Below, in pieces: positions 41,212 to 50,318 of a stretch of 64,000 bases of DNA. The stretch spans positions 17,674 through 81,673 of the forward strand of contig JACQWX010000018.1 of NCBI GenBank assembly GCA_016209035.1. The letters are read 5' to 3'. The notes under the pieces were generated by a model, which made no database searches, was not told where the DNA came from, and worked only from the letters and a program-made list of their open reading frames with translations. The DNA is from Elusimicrobiota bacterium. Lineage in GTDB: Bacteria; Elusimicrobiota; Elusimicrobia; UBA1565; UBA9628. Made by a program: the position numbers and the translations under genes. How positions within the stretch are numbered: position 1 is the stretch's first letter; every line of letters begins with the position of its first letter.

Positions 41212-43545
41212 ATGAGGTTCTTGCGTTTCCTTCCGCGGCTATTGCTGGCTTCGTGCATCCTCGTCTGTGCCGACGACGCGGGGGCGAAGGACGGCCCCCT
41301 CTCCGGTGGCCCGGGGGTGGCCGTCGATGACCAGGATGTCGCCAGGGTCGACCGGATTGCGGATCTGCTGCATTCCAAAGACCCGAACAAGGACGATCTG
41401 CAGGTGATCGACGAGGTCAGGAAGGAGCTCGATCTCATCGTGGATCGCGAGATCCGCGAATACGTCATCAGGGAGTTCAGGTTGATGGGGATCCTCGGGG
41501 GGAACGGCTCCAGCGGGCCTCCGCCCAAGCCGGGCGATTCCGGATTCCCGGCCTACGTCGGAGAGAAGGTGCGGGAGGATCTCCTGCCCAAGATGAAGAA
41601 TACTAGTCCGAATTCCCCGATGGTCTGGGCCGAAAACGGCTTCATGAACTGCGCCGCGCGCGATTACCGCGCCTGCCTGGCGGACCTCGGCCGCGCCATC
41701 TCGCTGGGCTCCAAAGACCCAGAGACCTACGCGACCTACGGCAGCGCGGCCCACAACCTGGGCGACTACAAGCTCGCGATCAAGGCGGCCAACATGGCGT
41801 TGGACATGGATCCCGACAACGCGGCCGCCCACGCGGTCCTCAAGCTCTCGGAGGGCAGGGTGCCGACCGTGGAGCTCCCTTCGGCGCTCGAAGGCGGGGC
41901 GTTCGGGGCTCCCTCGGGGAACGCCGCCGTCGAGACCCCGGGGGCCGGACCCGTCCCCGAGGCTGTGGGCGCGCCTCCGGGGCGGGAGGCGGGCGCGTCC
42001 CCGGCGCTCCTGCGGGAGACTCGCCGACAGATCACGGCGGGCGAGGTGGAGCGTTCGGGGGTCTACACGAAGCAGGCGGCGGCGGCGCTCGCGGTCCGGG
42101 ATTATCGCCAGGCCCACGAATCCGCCAGCCGCGCCATCCAAATCAACATCCAGAACGCCCAGGCGTGGAACTTCAGGGCCATCGCGAACAACAAGCTGGA
42201 CCGCTACAAGGACGCCGTCTACGACGCCAGTTTCGCGTTGAACCTGACGCCGGGCAACGCGCCGGCCCTGCAGAGCAGGGCCTGGGCCCTGAGCAAGACC
42301 GGCAAGTACCAGGAGGCCTTGGCCGACGCCAACTACACCCTGGAGCGCGAGCCGGACAACGCCTTCGCGTTCCAGAACAGGGCCTTCGCCCTGGCGGGCC
42401 TCGGCGACCGGGCCGGCATGATGGATTCGCTGATGCGTTCGGCCGAGCTCGACCCACGGTTCAAGGAGCGCTACGAGGCGGCTCTCCAGACGCCCGCGAG
42501 CGCCGATATCCTCTATCTCTTCGACGAGGACTCGGGCTCCGCGCGGGCGGTCCCGCCCTCTCCGGAGCGGCGCCGCAATCGCTTCGTCATGCTGGCGGCG
42601 GCGGTGGTCTCGGGCGGGCTTCTCATGGCGTTGGGCTTCCTCCACATCGTGTCGGCTTCCTGGCGGGAGAGGGTGCGCGTGACGGTCAGGCGCGTCCTGG
42701 GCGTGCCGACTCCCTCGGCCGCGGAAGCCGGAGGGTCCGGCCCGGCGACCGGGTTCTGGGGCCAGTACCAGCTCGTCCGCGAGGTGGGGCTGGGCGGCAT
42801 GGGCGTGGTGTACGAGGCGCTCGACACCTCGCTCGACCGGCGCGTGGCCATCAAGAAGATGCGCGACGAGATCCGCCTGGACCGCCGGGAGCGCGAGCGC
42901 TTCCTGGCTGAGGCCCGGACCGTCGCCTCCCTGCGCCATCCCAACATCGTCGAGATCTACTCCATCGTGGAGGACGAGGGAGACGTGTACCTGGTCTTCG
43001 AGTTCGCCTCCGGCAAGACCCTCGCGGCGGCGCTCGAGGAATCCGGGGCCTTCACCTTCGACACGGCCAAGCGCATCCTCAAGGACGCGTGCGAGGCGGT
43101 GGATTGCGCGCACCATCACAAGATCGTGCACCGGGACGTCAAGCCGTCGAACATCATGGTGACGGAGGAGGGGACCGCGAAGGTAATGGACTTCGGGGTG
43201 GCGCGCCAGGCCAAGGACGCGGCGACCAGGGTGACGACCAACACGGTGGTGGGCACGCCGCCCTACATGGCGCCGGAGGCGGAGCAGGGGTCGGCGGTCC
43301 CGCAGTCGGACGTGTACGGCCTGGGGGTGGTGTTCTACGAGATGCTCACCGGCAAGCTTCCCTTCGCCGGGCGCGGGGCCGGGATGCTGCTCAACAAGCT
43401 CAACGGCCGCTTCCCCCCGCTCTCCCAGATGGTCCAAGACCTGCCTGCCGGCATCGACGACGTGATGGCCCGGGTCCTGGCCCCGGACCCAGCCCGACGC
43501 CATCGGACCGCGGCCGAGTTCTTCGCCGCGCTCCAGGCGTTGTAG
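41212..43545 (+). CDS. TPR-transmembrane-Ser/Thr protein kinase fusion (paralogue 2)
   Basis: This 777-residue protein has the same plan as the protein at 37936: signal peptide (MRFLRFLPRLLLASCILVC), TPR repeats (about 140-215 and 285-430), a Pro/Ala-rich spacer between them, one membrane helix (VMLAAAVVSGGLLMALGFLH, near 456), and a Hanks-type kinase from about 519. The kinase has GLGGMGVVYE, VAIKKM, HRDVKPSN near 640, DFG near 659 and MAPEAEQ. Catalytic residues are intact and the kinase domain is almost identical in blocks to kinase 1. It is divergent from the two small Cys-containing genes. Short or near-leaderless mRNA is likely from the promoter position. Confidence 0.9.
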   Translation: MRFLRFLPRLLLASCILVCADDAGAKDGPLSGGPGVAVDDQDVARVDRIADLLHSKDPNKDDLQVIDEVRKELDLIVDREIREYVIREFRLMGILGGNGSSGPPPKPGDSGFPAYVGEKVREDLLPKMKNTSPNSPMVWAENGFMNCAARDYRACLADLGRAISLGSKDPETYATYGSAAHNLGDYKLAIKAANMALDMDPDNAAAHAVLKLSEGRVPTVELPSALEGGAFGAPSGNAAVETPGAGPVPEAVGAPPGREAGASPALLRETRRQITAGEVERSGVYTKQAAAALAVRDYRQAHESASRAIQINIQNAQAWNFRAIANNKLDRYKDAVYDASFALNLTPGNAPALQSRAWALSKTGKYQEALADANYTLEREPDNAFAFQNRAFALAGLGDRAGMMDSLMRSAELDPRFKERYEAALQTPASADILYLFDEDSGSARAVPPSPERRRNRFVMLAAAVVSGGLLMALGFLHIVSASWRERVRVTVRRVLGVPTPSAAEAGGSGPATGFWGQYQLVREVGLGGMGVVYEALDTSLDRRVAIKKMRDEIRLDRRERERFLAEARTVASLRHPNIVEIYSIVEDEGDVYLVFEFASGKTLAAALEESGAFTFDTAKRILKDACEAVDCAHHHKIVHRDVKPSNIMVTEEGTAKVMDFGVARQAKDAATRVTTNTVVGTPPYMAPEAEQGSAVPQSDVYGLGVVFYEMLTGKLPFAGRGAGMLLNKLNGRFPPLSQMVQDLPAGIDDVMARVLAPDPARRHRTAAEFFAALQAL

Positions 43546-43590
43546 GCCGGGACTTCCGGCAAAAAAATCGGTAAAGGCGCCGCTTCCGGC

Positions 43591-43620
43591 TTGACAAACC
43601 ATGAACCCGCCTTCTACACT
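43591..43620 (+). promoter_or_regulatory. Promoter of TPR kinase 3 (leaderless)
   Basis: TTGACA (43591-43596), 18 bp, TACACT (43615-43620). Transcription would start about at the ATG (43627), and there is no Shine-Dalgarno, so the mRNA is probably leaderless. The right half of the CTTGA-N4-TCAAG palindrome is missing here. Confidence 0.65.
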
Positions 43621-43626
43621 AGTATC

Positions 43627-46197
43627 ATGAACAGCAAGACCCCTTTCATCATACCGTTTTGTTTTTTCTTGGCAGCCTCATGCATCCGGCTCGGGCACGG
43701 GCAAGGGCAGGCTTATGAGAAAGCGACGGACGCGGAACTGGAAGCCGAATTGGCGAAGGAAATCCGGACACAGGGCATAGAGAACACGAAGAAAAGCGTT
43801 GAGAGGGGGACTGAGTTGCTCGAGCGGTCTCACGTGGCGCGTGGCGGCGCTCATTTCCCCGGCGGCTCCCAGACCGACTTCTACAAGAAGGCGGTCGATG
43901 ACTACTTCGGAACAGGGACTTTCGGGAAGTTCGAGGTCCTCACCAAGGATGCCTCGTTGACCAATCGCCAGGTGTTGTCCATTTGGCACATGGTGGAAGA
44001 TTCCGGGAGATTCGCCGAAGTGGAGCTCAAGGTCGAACCGATGCATGAATTGACTCGAGAGGACCAGAAGTACAAAGACACCGTCCAAGAGTCCCGAGCC
44101 GGGATCCGCAGGAGCCTGGCGAGGCTGGATTTCGCGCCGGGGCAGGAAGGGGCCGCGGCTGGAGAGACCGGAGGCCTGAAGAACCGCGTGGTGAACGAGT
44201 TGAAAGACGTTTTTGTCAAGATATGCCAGACACCGGACTGCGGCCCGAATGTTCCTCCAAAACCCGATTCCAACACCTCCGCGGGGCAGGGCCAGCTCCA
44301 GCAGGGAGATCTTCCGGGGGCCAAGGAGTCCTTTAACGCCGCGATCCGGGAGAACCCGCAGAACCAGGCCGCCTTGGCCGGCCGAGCGCAGGCCAACTAC
44401 ATGATGGGCGACTACGCCTCCGCCGCCAAGGACGCTCAGGCCGCTCTCGACTTGAACCCCGGGGACCAGAGGGCGTTCGCGACGCTGAAGCTCTCCGAGA
44501 ACCGCGTCCAGGCGGGCGCCGGCGTCCCGGCTTCCGCGGAGGGGGCCGCGGGCCTGGGCTCGACGTTGGGCGGGTTCGTCGACCAAGCGTCCGGCGCGGG
44601 CAGATCCGCTCGGGCGGCCTTGTCTCGGCCGGAAGCCGGCAAGTCCGCCGCGCTGGTCAAGATGGCGGAGAAGGCCCTGCGCATGGGCGACTATGAAACG
44701 GCGCGATCCTTGGCCGGCCGGGCGGCGGAGCTCAACCCTCAGAACGCCCAGGCCCATTTCTACCGTTCGGTCGCGAGCGCCAACCTGCGAGACTACGCCA
44801 ACGCGTTTTCAGCCTCGGGGGCAGGCCTCAAGCTCGCTCCAAAGAACCCGGCTCTTCTCAACGCCAAGGCCTTCGCCCTCAACCGGCTGGGCCAGTACAA
44901 GGACGCCTTGGCCGCCGCAGACGCCGCCCTGCAGGTTAATCCCAAGGACGCGGCCGCCCTGGCCAACCGCGCCTATGCCCTGGGAGGCCTCGGCGACCGC
45001 AGCGCCATGCTGGAGAACCTCAGGGCCGCCGCCGCCATCGACCCGAGGTTCAAGTCGAGCCTGGAGTCCGCCCTCCAGATGCCGTCGGACTCCGACCTCC
45101 TGTTCCTCTTCCCGGGCGAGACGCGTCCGACTACGGGGCCTGGGCCTTCGGCCCAGGGGCCGGTCCCCGACAGCGGCAGCGGCCGCAGGTTCTGGATCCT
45201 CGTCCTCGCCGTGCTGGGCGCGCTCCTCGCCGTGGGGCTCTTCGTCTACGCGACCGGCGGCGCCCGGTCCGCGCAGACCGCGGCCGGGCGCTCCGGGACC
45301 GACCGTTCGGCCTCGGCCCCAGGCGCGTGCCGTCAGCCGCGGGCGGATGGGCCCATCGCCCAGGCCTCGGGGCTCCTGCAGGACAAGTACGAGATCGTCC
45401 GGCAGATCGGCGGAGGCGGCATGGGCGTCGTGTTCGAGGGGCTCGACCGCTCGCTCAACCGCAAGGTGGCCGTCAAGAAGATGCGCGACGAGATCCGCCT
45501 CGACCGCAAGGAGCGCGACCGCTTCCTCGTCGAGGCCAGGACGGTCGCGGCCCTGCACCATGCGAACATCGTGGACATCTACGCGGTCGTGGAAGCGGAC
45601 GACGACATCTACCTGGTGTTCGAGTTCATCTCCGGCCCGACGCTCTTCGACTTGATCGCGAAGAAGGGGCCGGTGTCCCTGGCCCACGCGGTGCCCGTCT
45701 TCCAGGGCATCGCCGCGGCCTTGGATTTCGCCCACTCCCACGGCGTGATCCATCGTGACCTCAAGCCCTCCAACGTCATGGTCGACGACGAAGGCTACGT
45801 GAAGGTGATGGACTTCGGCGTGGCCAGGATCGCCAAGGACGCGGCCGGCAAGTTCTCCATGACCAACACCGTGATGGGCACCCCGCCCTACATGGCGCCG
45901 GAGGCCGAGACCGGGGTGGTGCGCAAGGAGTCCGACGTCTACTCCATGGCTGTCTGCCTCTACGAGGCTTTGACCGGGCGCCAGCCCTTCGCCGGGGCGG
46001 GCTCGGGCATGCTCCTCAACAAGATGAACATGGCCTTCGTGCCCGCGACCAAGCTGGTCCCCGGGCTCCCCGAAGGCGTCGACGCGGTGTTCTCGCGGGC
46101 CTTCTGCGCCGACCCGGACAAGCGCTACGCCGGCGCCGGAGAGATGATGAAGGCGGTCGAGGCGCTCTCGTCGAAGTCCGGCGTGAAACGGGCGTGA
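43627..46197 (+). CDS. TPR-transmembrane-Ser/Thr protein kinase fusion (paralogue 3)
   Basis: The start at ATG 43627 gives a signal peptide (MNSKTPFIIPFCFFLAASC); a TTG at 43591 is part of the promoter. The 856-residue protein has TPR repeats at about 210-285 and 340-480, a membrane helix (FWILVLAVLGALLAVGLFVY, near 519) and a kinase from about 585: GGGGMGVVFEG, VAVKKM, HRDLKPSN near 708, DFG near 728, MAPEAET. It is more divergent than kinases 1 and 2 and lacks a neighbouring small Cys-containing gene. A Cys after LAAS could make it a lipoprotein, but the lipobox is weak. Confidence 0.9.
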   Translation: MNSKTPFIIPFCFFLAASCIRLGHGQGQAYEKATDAELEAELAKEIRTQGIENTKKSVERGTELLERSHVARGGAHFPGGSQTDFYKKAVDDYFGTGTFGKFEVLTKDASLTNRQVLSIWHMVEDSGRFAEVELKVEPMHELTREDQKYKDTVQESRAGIRRSLARLDFAPGQEGAAAGETGGLKNRVVNELKDVFVKICQTPDCGPNVPPKPDSNTSAGQGQLQQGDLPGAKESFNAAIRENPQNQAALAGRAQANYMMGDYASAAKDAQAALDLNPGDQRAFATLKLSENRVQAGAGVPASAEGAAGLGSTLGGFVDQASGAGRSARAALSRPEAGKSAALVKMAEKALRMGDYETARSLAGRAAELNPQNAQAHFYRSVASANLRDYANAFSASGAGLKLAPKNPALLNAKAFALNRLGQYKDALAAADAALQVNPKDAAALANRAYALGGLGDRSAMLENLRAAAAIDPRFKSSLESALQMPSDSDLLFLFPGETRPTTGPGPSAQGPVPDSGSGRRFWILVLAVLGALLAVGLFVYATGGARSAQTAAGRSGTDRSASAPGACRQPRADGPIAQASGLLQDKYEIVRQIGGGGMGVVFEGLDRSLNRKVAVKKMRDEIRLDRKERDRFLVEARTVAALHHANIVDIYAVVEADDDIYLVFEFISGPTLFDLIAKKGPVSLAHAVPVFQGIAAALDFAHSHGVIHRDLKPSNVMVDDEGYVKVMDFGVARIAKDAAGKFSMTNTVMGTPPYMAPEAETGVVRKESDVYSMAVCLYEALTGRQPFAGAGSGMLLNKMNMAFVPATKLVPGLPEGVDAVFSRAFCADPDKRYAGAGEMMKAVEALSSKSGVKRA

Positions 46198-46253
46198 AAC
46201 CGGCGACGGGGAAATAGTACAATATCATCAAGAAAAGAAAACAGAACGGATTT

Positions 46254-46282
46254 CCGCCCCGAACGCGGAGCGTTCGGGGCGG
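46254..46282 (+). terminator. 13-bp perfect hairpin between kinase 3 and ssrA
   Basis: CCGCCCCGAACGC (46254-46266) pairs with 46270-46282 across a GGA loop. There is no T-tract. It ends 6 bp before the mature tmRNA 5' end, so it may terminate the kinase transcript or be part of the tmRNA precursor. Confidence 0.5.
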
Positions 46283-46288
46283 TACAAT

Positions 46289-46640
46289 GGGGGTGAATAG
46301 GTTCGACAGCTGTCTTTATTGTCGCAGGCAGCAGGCCCTGGTTGGTCAGCGCCAGGATAAAAGCCGACCAAAAAAACAAAAGCCAACTCACCGTTGGCCT
46401 GGGCCACCGCCTAACAAGCGGCTGGTCTACGCCGGTCCCCGACGCCTGCTGGGGGAGCGCCGGCGTCAAGAGCAGGCTGGGGGTCCGCTCCGCGCGTTTC
46501 GTCGGGACGGGCTCTGAGACCAAAACGGAACACCCCGGGAGCACCCGTCCGCCGGTTTTCCCGGGTCGTCCCGGCGGACTAAGCCTGTAGCGGCCGCGGC
46601 GGGAGACGGTTGGACTCGAGTGCGATTCTCGACACCTCCA
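46289..46640 (+). ncRNA. ssrA: tmRNA (ssrA)
   Basis: The 5' end GGGGGTGAATAGGTTCGACAG matches the conserved tmRNA start. The 3' end holds TAAGCCTGTAG (compare TAAGCATGTAG in E. coli), a T-arm TCGAG-TGCGATT-CTCGA, and the acceptor strand CACCTCC, which pairs with GGGGGTG (one G-U). The terminal CCA is not encoded. A resume codon GCC at 46382 opens a 10-codon tag frame, ANSPLAWATA, ended by TAA at 46412-46414, the same length as the E. coli tag and starting with AN. tmRNA rescues stalled ribosomes with SmpB, which is not encoded in this window. Confidence 0.88.
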
Positions 46641-46648
46641 AGATTTTG

Positions 46649-47968
46649 ATGTTCGATTACCGGTTTGTCACCCTCCTCGGAGCCACGCTGGTCTTCGCGC
46701 CGCTCTCGGTGCTCTTCATCTTCGCCTCGGGCCTCGGGCCCTCCCTGTTCCCGCTCTACGGGCTCATCTTCCTCTGGTGCGACTTCCGCAGGGAAGCGGA
46801 GGCGCACGTCATCTTCCTGTTCATGGTGACCACGGCGGGCGCGGTGCTGGCGGCCGCCGTGGCGCCGCATCGAGCCGTGATCGCTGCCGAGATCGCCGGG
46901 ATGTGGGCCCTGGTCTGGGCCCTGGGGCTCCATCATAAGCGCGGGGCGGACGTCCTGCGGGAAGCGCGCCTGGAGATGGCTGGCTTTGCCGCCGCCATCC
47001 GCGACGACGAGTCCGAACTCGCCAGGCTCAGGGCCTACCAGGCGAGCGCTTCCGTCCAAATGGCCCTAAGGCGCGACCTTACCGAGAGCGCCCGGAGCCT
47101 CGGCTCCACCCTCGACGGCCGGGAGGTGCACGTGCGGCTCGCCGGCATCCTGACCTCCCGGTTCCCCGGGAGCAGGGTGCGCATCCAAGCATGGGCTTCC
47201 GGGGACCCGCTCCTGGGACTCGCCCAGAAGTCCGGGGCCGTGGCGGTGGTCAAGGACTCGGCCGCGGATCCGAGGCTCGCGGCGGCGCGAGGGGCGGACT
47301 TTCGCTCCGGCATGGCCGCCCCGCTCAAGGTCATGCGCCAGGCCGCTGGGTTCGTCAAGGTGGAATCGGACTGCCCCGGCGCCTTCGGCAGTCTGGAGGC
47401 CCAGGCCCTCGACCTCATCACCACCATGGCGTCCTTGAGTCTCGAGAACATCCGGCTCTACGAGGCCGTGCAGGAGGCCGCCACCCACGACGCGCTGACG
47501 GGGCTGTTGAGCCACCGGGCCTTCCAGGCCAGGCTCCACGAAGAGCTCCTGCGCGCGGGCCGCAGCCAGACGCCGGTCTCGTTCGTTCTCGGCGACATCG
47601 ACCATTTCAAGACCTACAACGACCGCTACGGCCACCAGGCGGGCGACTCCCTCCTGCGCTCGGTGTCCGCCATCCTCTCCTCGTTCGCAAGGCCCGTGGA
47701 CTTCCCGGCCCGCTACGGGGGAGAGGAGTTCTGCCTCATCCTGCCCAATGTCGGCCTGGCCGAGGCCCTGGACCTGGCGGAGCGCATCCGGGCCAGGATC
47801 GAGTCCGAGACCTTCGTGTTCCAAGGGGTCAGGACCGGCGCCACCATGAGCTTCGGGGTCTCGAGCTTCCCTCAGGACGCCACCACCTCGAGCCAGACCG
47901 TCCGCGTCGCCGACGAGAGGCTCTATCGGGCCAAGGCCGGGGGCCGCAACCGGGTGGTGGGGGTATGA
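46649..47968 (+). CDS. Membrane GAF-GGDEF diguanylate cyclase
   Basis: The start at ATG 46649 is only 9 nt past the tmRNA 3' end; an upstream TTG at 46610 lies inside the tmRNA and is rejected. The 439-residue protein has several N-terminal hydrophobic helices (about residues 5-100), a short coiled coil (about 110-150), a GAF-like domain (about 165-270) and a GGDEF domain with active motif RYGGEEFCLILP. The RxxD inhibitory site (RPVD, five residues before GGEEF) is present. It should make c-di-GMP with feedback inhibition. No Shine-Dalgarno is visible. It overlaps the next GGDEF gene by 4 bp. Confidence 0.85.
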   Translation: MFDYRFVTLLGATLVFAPLSVLFIFASGLGPSLFPLYGLIFLWCDFRREAEAHVIFLFMVTTAGAVLAAAVAPHRAVIAAEIAGMWALVWALGLHHKRGADVLREARLEMAGFAAAIRDDESELARLRAYQASASVQMALRRDLTESARSLGSTLDGREVHVRLAGILTSRFPGSRVRIQAWASGDPLLGLAQKSGAVAVVKDSAADPRLAAARGADFRSGMAAPLKVMRQAAGFVKVESDCPGAFGSLEAQALDLITTMASLSLENIRLYEAVQEAATHDALTGLLSHRAFQARLHEELLRAGRSQTPVSFVLGDIDHFKTYNDRYGHQAGDSLLRSVSAILSSFARPVDFPARYGGEEFCLILPNVGLAEALDLAERIRARIESETFVFQGVRTGATMSFGVSSFPQDATTSSQTVRVADERLYRAKAGGRNRVVGV

Positions 47969-49281
47969 TGGAACTCGCCCTCTTGTCGCTCGCGCCGGCT
48001 GCCGGGCTCCTGGCCGCCTATCCTCGGCGCACCTGGGGCGCCGTCGCCGTGGCCGTCGCGGCGGGCTTAGGTTCCATCGCCGCCTGCCTCCTCTGCGGCC
48101 CCGGGGAACGCCGCCTCGCGGCCGCCGTCGGGCTGTGGAGCGTAGCCGGCGCCCTTTACGCCATCCATCTGTGCCGGCGGGAGGTCCAGGATTGCGGGCA
48201 CGTCCATGAGAAGGTGCGCCAGCTCAAGGTGCGCCGGGTGGAGACCGCCAAGGCCGCCGCGGAGGCGAGGGCTCAGGGTGAGGAGACCCAGCGGTCCCAC
48301 AAGGAGTCGGCCGCGCTCTACGCCATGGTCAAGGGTCTCTCGGCGGCCCTCTCCTGGGAGGAGATCAAGCCGCGGCTCGAGACCGCCGTGGATCAATACC
48401 TGGGCGTGGCGGACTTCGCCCTCTACGTGGCCGGCCGCCCGCCCCGATCGACCTGGAGGGTCGATCGGGGCGGGTCCCGGGCCGAGGACGATTTCCAGCC
48501 TCTGGCCAGCCGCAACCTGGCAAGCTCGCCAGGCGGCGCCTGGGTGACCCTCGGCCGGCGCCTGCAGGAGGCTGCCTTGAGCCCTTGGCAGGCCCATGTC
48601 CTGGACCGCCCGGAGCGGGCCTTGTGCGTCCCCGTCATCGACAACGCGGAACTCCTCGGCGTCTTCTACGTGCGCCTTCCCGATGCTGCCGACCCCCGCG
48701 CCCTGCTGGCGAAAGCCTCCGCCTTCGCCGGAGAAGTGGCGTTCGCGTTCCGCAGGGTGAAGCTCTTCCAGGAGATGGAGAGGCTCTCCGAGATCGATGG
48801 GGTGACGGGGGTGCACCGGCGCGGGGCCTTCGACGAGCGGCTGGGGGAGGAGGTCGTGCGCGCCCGGACCTTCAAGACCACCTTCTGCCTCATGCTCCTT
48901 GACATCGACCATTTCAAGAGCTTAAATGACCGCTACGGCCATCCCTTCGGGGACCAGGTCCTGCGGCGCATCGGCGAGATCCTGAACCATTCGTTCTACG
49001 AGACGGACTTCGTCGCCCGGTACGGCGGCGAGGAGTTCGGGGTCATCCTGCCCCGGGCGCAGTACGACGGCGCCCGGCGCAAGGCCGAGGCTGTTCGGAA
49101 CGCCATCGAGTTCGAGTCGTTCCCGATCGCGCTGGAGACGGTCCGCGTGACCGTCTCGATCGGCTTGGCGCATTTCCCACGGGACGCGGCCGCGCCTGAG
49201 GAGCTCTTCTCCCAGGCAGACCTCGCGCTCTACCGGGCCAAGAGCCTGGGGCGCAACAGGGTGGTGGAGTTCACTGGATGA
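47965..49281 (+). CDS. Membrane GAF-GGDEF diguanylate cyclase, lacking the inhibitory site
   Basis: The start at ATG 47965 overlaps the previous stop (ATGATG; 47968 is possible). The 438-residue protein has two hydrophobic helices at the N-terminus, a coiled coil (KVRQLKVRRVETAKAAAEAR), a GAF-like domain (about 120-260) and a GGDEF domain with RYGGEEFGVILP. The position of the inhibitory RxxD reads YETD, so feedback control by c-di-GMP at that site is probably lost, unlike the neighbour. It is the second gene of a run that continues into sppA with 4-bp overlaps. Confidence 0.85.
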   Translation: MMELALLSLAPAAGLLAAYPRRTWGAVAVAVAAGLGSIAACLLCGPGERRLAAAVGLWSVAGALYAIHLCRREVQDCGHVHEKVRQLKVRRVETAKAAAEARAQGEETQRSHKESAALYAMVKGLSAALSWEEIKPRLETAVDQYLGVADFALYVAGRPPRSTWRVDRGGSRAEDDFQPLASRNLASSPGGAWVTLGRRLQEAALSPWQAHVLDRPERALCVPVIDNAELLGVFYVRLPDAADPRALLAKASAFAGEVAFAFRRVKLFQEMERLSEIDGVTGVHRRGAFDERLGEEVVRARTFKTTFCLMLLDIDHFKSLNDRYGHPFGDQVLRRIGEILNHSFYETDFVARYGGEEFGVILPRAQYDGARRKAEAVRNAIEFESFPIALETVRVTVSIGLAHFPRDAAAPEELFSQADLALYRAKSLGRNRVVEFTG

Positions 49282-50318
49282 CTGAGCAACCGATGGACCT
49301 CGCAGGACCGCAGCCTCAGCCGCCGGAGCATCCTCCGGAGCACCATGTCGCCGGCACCCGGCGCGTCAAGCGGCGCCTCATGTTCGCCGTCATCGGGCTC
49401 TACGCGCTTTCGCTCGCGGCGGCCGCCGTCGTCGCCATCCGGGCCCCGGTGGGCCAGAAGGGGAAGAAGGACGGCGAGGAATCGCTCCTGGGGCTCTCGT
49501 CCAAGGAGACCGTCGGGTGGGTCTCCATCCACGGCGTCATCTACAACGACGGGGTCCGGGCCTGGGACAAGGGGGCCTACCAGTGGGCCCGCCGCATCCG
49601 GATGATGGCCGAGACCAAGGGGGTCAAGGCCATCATTCTGGACATCAACTCCCCGGGCGGCAGCGTGGGCGCGGTCCAGGAGCTCTACAGCCAGATCAGG
49701 CGGGTCCGGAAGGAGTTCAACATCCCCATCGTCGCGCTCTTCGGCGACGTGGCGGCCTCCGGCGGCTACTACATCGCCTCGGCCTGCGACCGCATCGTCG
49801 CCCACCCCGGGACGCTGACCGGCTCCATCGGCGTCATCTTCAGCGTGGACAACGTGGAGGGGCTCTTCTCCAAGATCGGCTTCAAGACCGAGCCTATCAA
49901 GTCCGGGCCGCACAAGGACATCGGGTCCTGGTCGCGGGCCATGACCAAGGAGGAACGGGACATCCTCCAGGGCATCATCTCGGACGCCTACGAGCAGTTC
50001 CTGACCGCCATCAGCACGGGCAGGAACATGCCCATGGACAAGATCAGGCCCTTGGCCGACGGGAGGATCTACACCGGGAACCAAGCCCTCGATGCCGGCA
50101 TGGTGGATGCCCTCGGCGATTCGGACGACGCGGTGGAGCTCGCGGCCAAGCTCGGCGGCATCAAGGGCAAGCCCAAGGTCAAACGGGAGGCCGACACCCG
50201 GCAGATGTTCTTGGACCTCTTCGAGTCCCGCTTCGCGGGCGCGGGCAGTCCGGCTGATTGGCTCTCCCGCCTCGGGCTGCGCTCCGGCCTCGAATACCGC
50301 TGGGCCGGCTTTCGATGA
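49278..50318 (+). CDS. sppA: Signal peptide peptidase SppA (short form)
   Basis: This 346-residue S49 protease has one N-terminal membrane helix (LMFAVIGLYALSLAAAAVVA, near residue 38). It has the family blocks ILDINSPGGSVGA, catalytic Ser in DVAASGGYYIAS (near 160) and catalytic Lys in KSGPHKDIGS (near 212). Its size fits the short, tetrameric-type SppA, not the 67-kDa tandem form. It degrades leftover signal peptides in the inner membrane, which fits the many exported proteins of this segment. It overlaps both neighbours by 4 bp (ATGA). Confidence 0.93.
   Translation: MTEQPMDLAGPQPQPPEHPPEHHVAGTRRVKRRLMFAVIGLYALSLAAAAVVAIRAPVGQKGKKDGEESLLGLSSKETVGWVSIHGVIYNDGVRAWDKGAYQWARRIRMMAETKGVKAIILDINSPGGSVGAVQELYSQIRRVRKEFNIPIVALFGDVAASGGYYIASACDRIVAHPGTLTGSIGVIFSVDNVEGLFSKIGFKTEPIKSGPHKDIGSWSRAMTKEERDILQGIISDAYEQFLTAISTGRNMPMDKIRPLADGRIYTGNQALDAGMVDALGDSDDAVELAAKLGGIKGKPKVKREADTRQMFLDLFESRFAGAGSPADWLSRLGLRSGLEYRWAGFR

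Noticed and set aside
43546..43570. Short hairpin followed by A7 as terminator of kinase 2
   Set aside because: The 5-bp stem is weak and the homopolymer is A on the coding strand, so it would not act as a plus-strand T-tract.
46283..46288. TACAAT as the -10 promoter element of ssrA
   Set aside because: It directly abuts the mature 5' end at 46289, leaving no room for a transcript start before RNase P processing; a -10 near 46218 is possible but lacks a good -35.
46610..46648. TTG start for the GGDEF gene inside the tmRNA 3' end
   Set aside because: It overlaps the T-arm and acceptor of tmRNA and adds residues with no family similarity; ATG 46649 begins the membrane helix.
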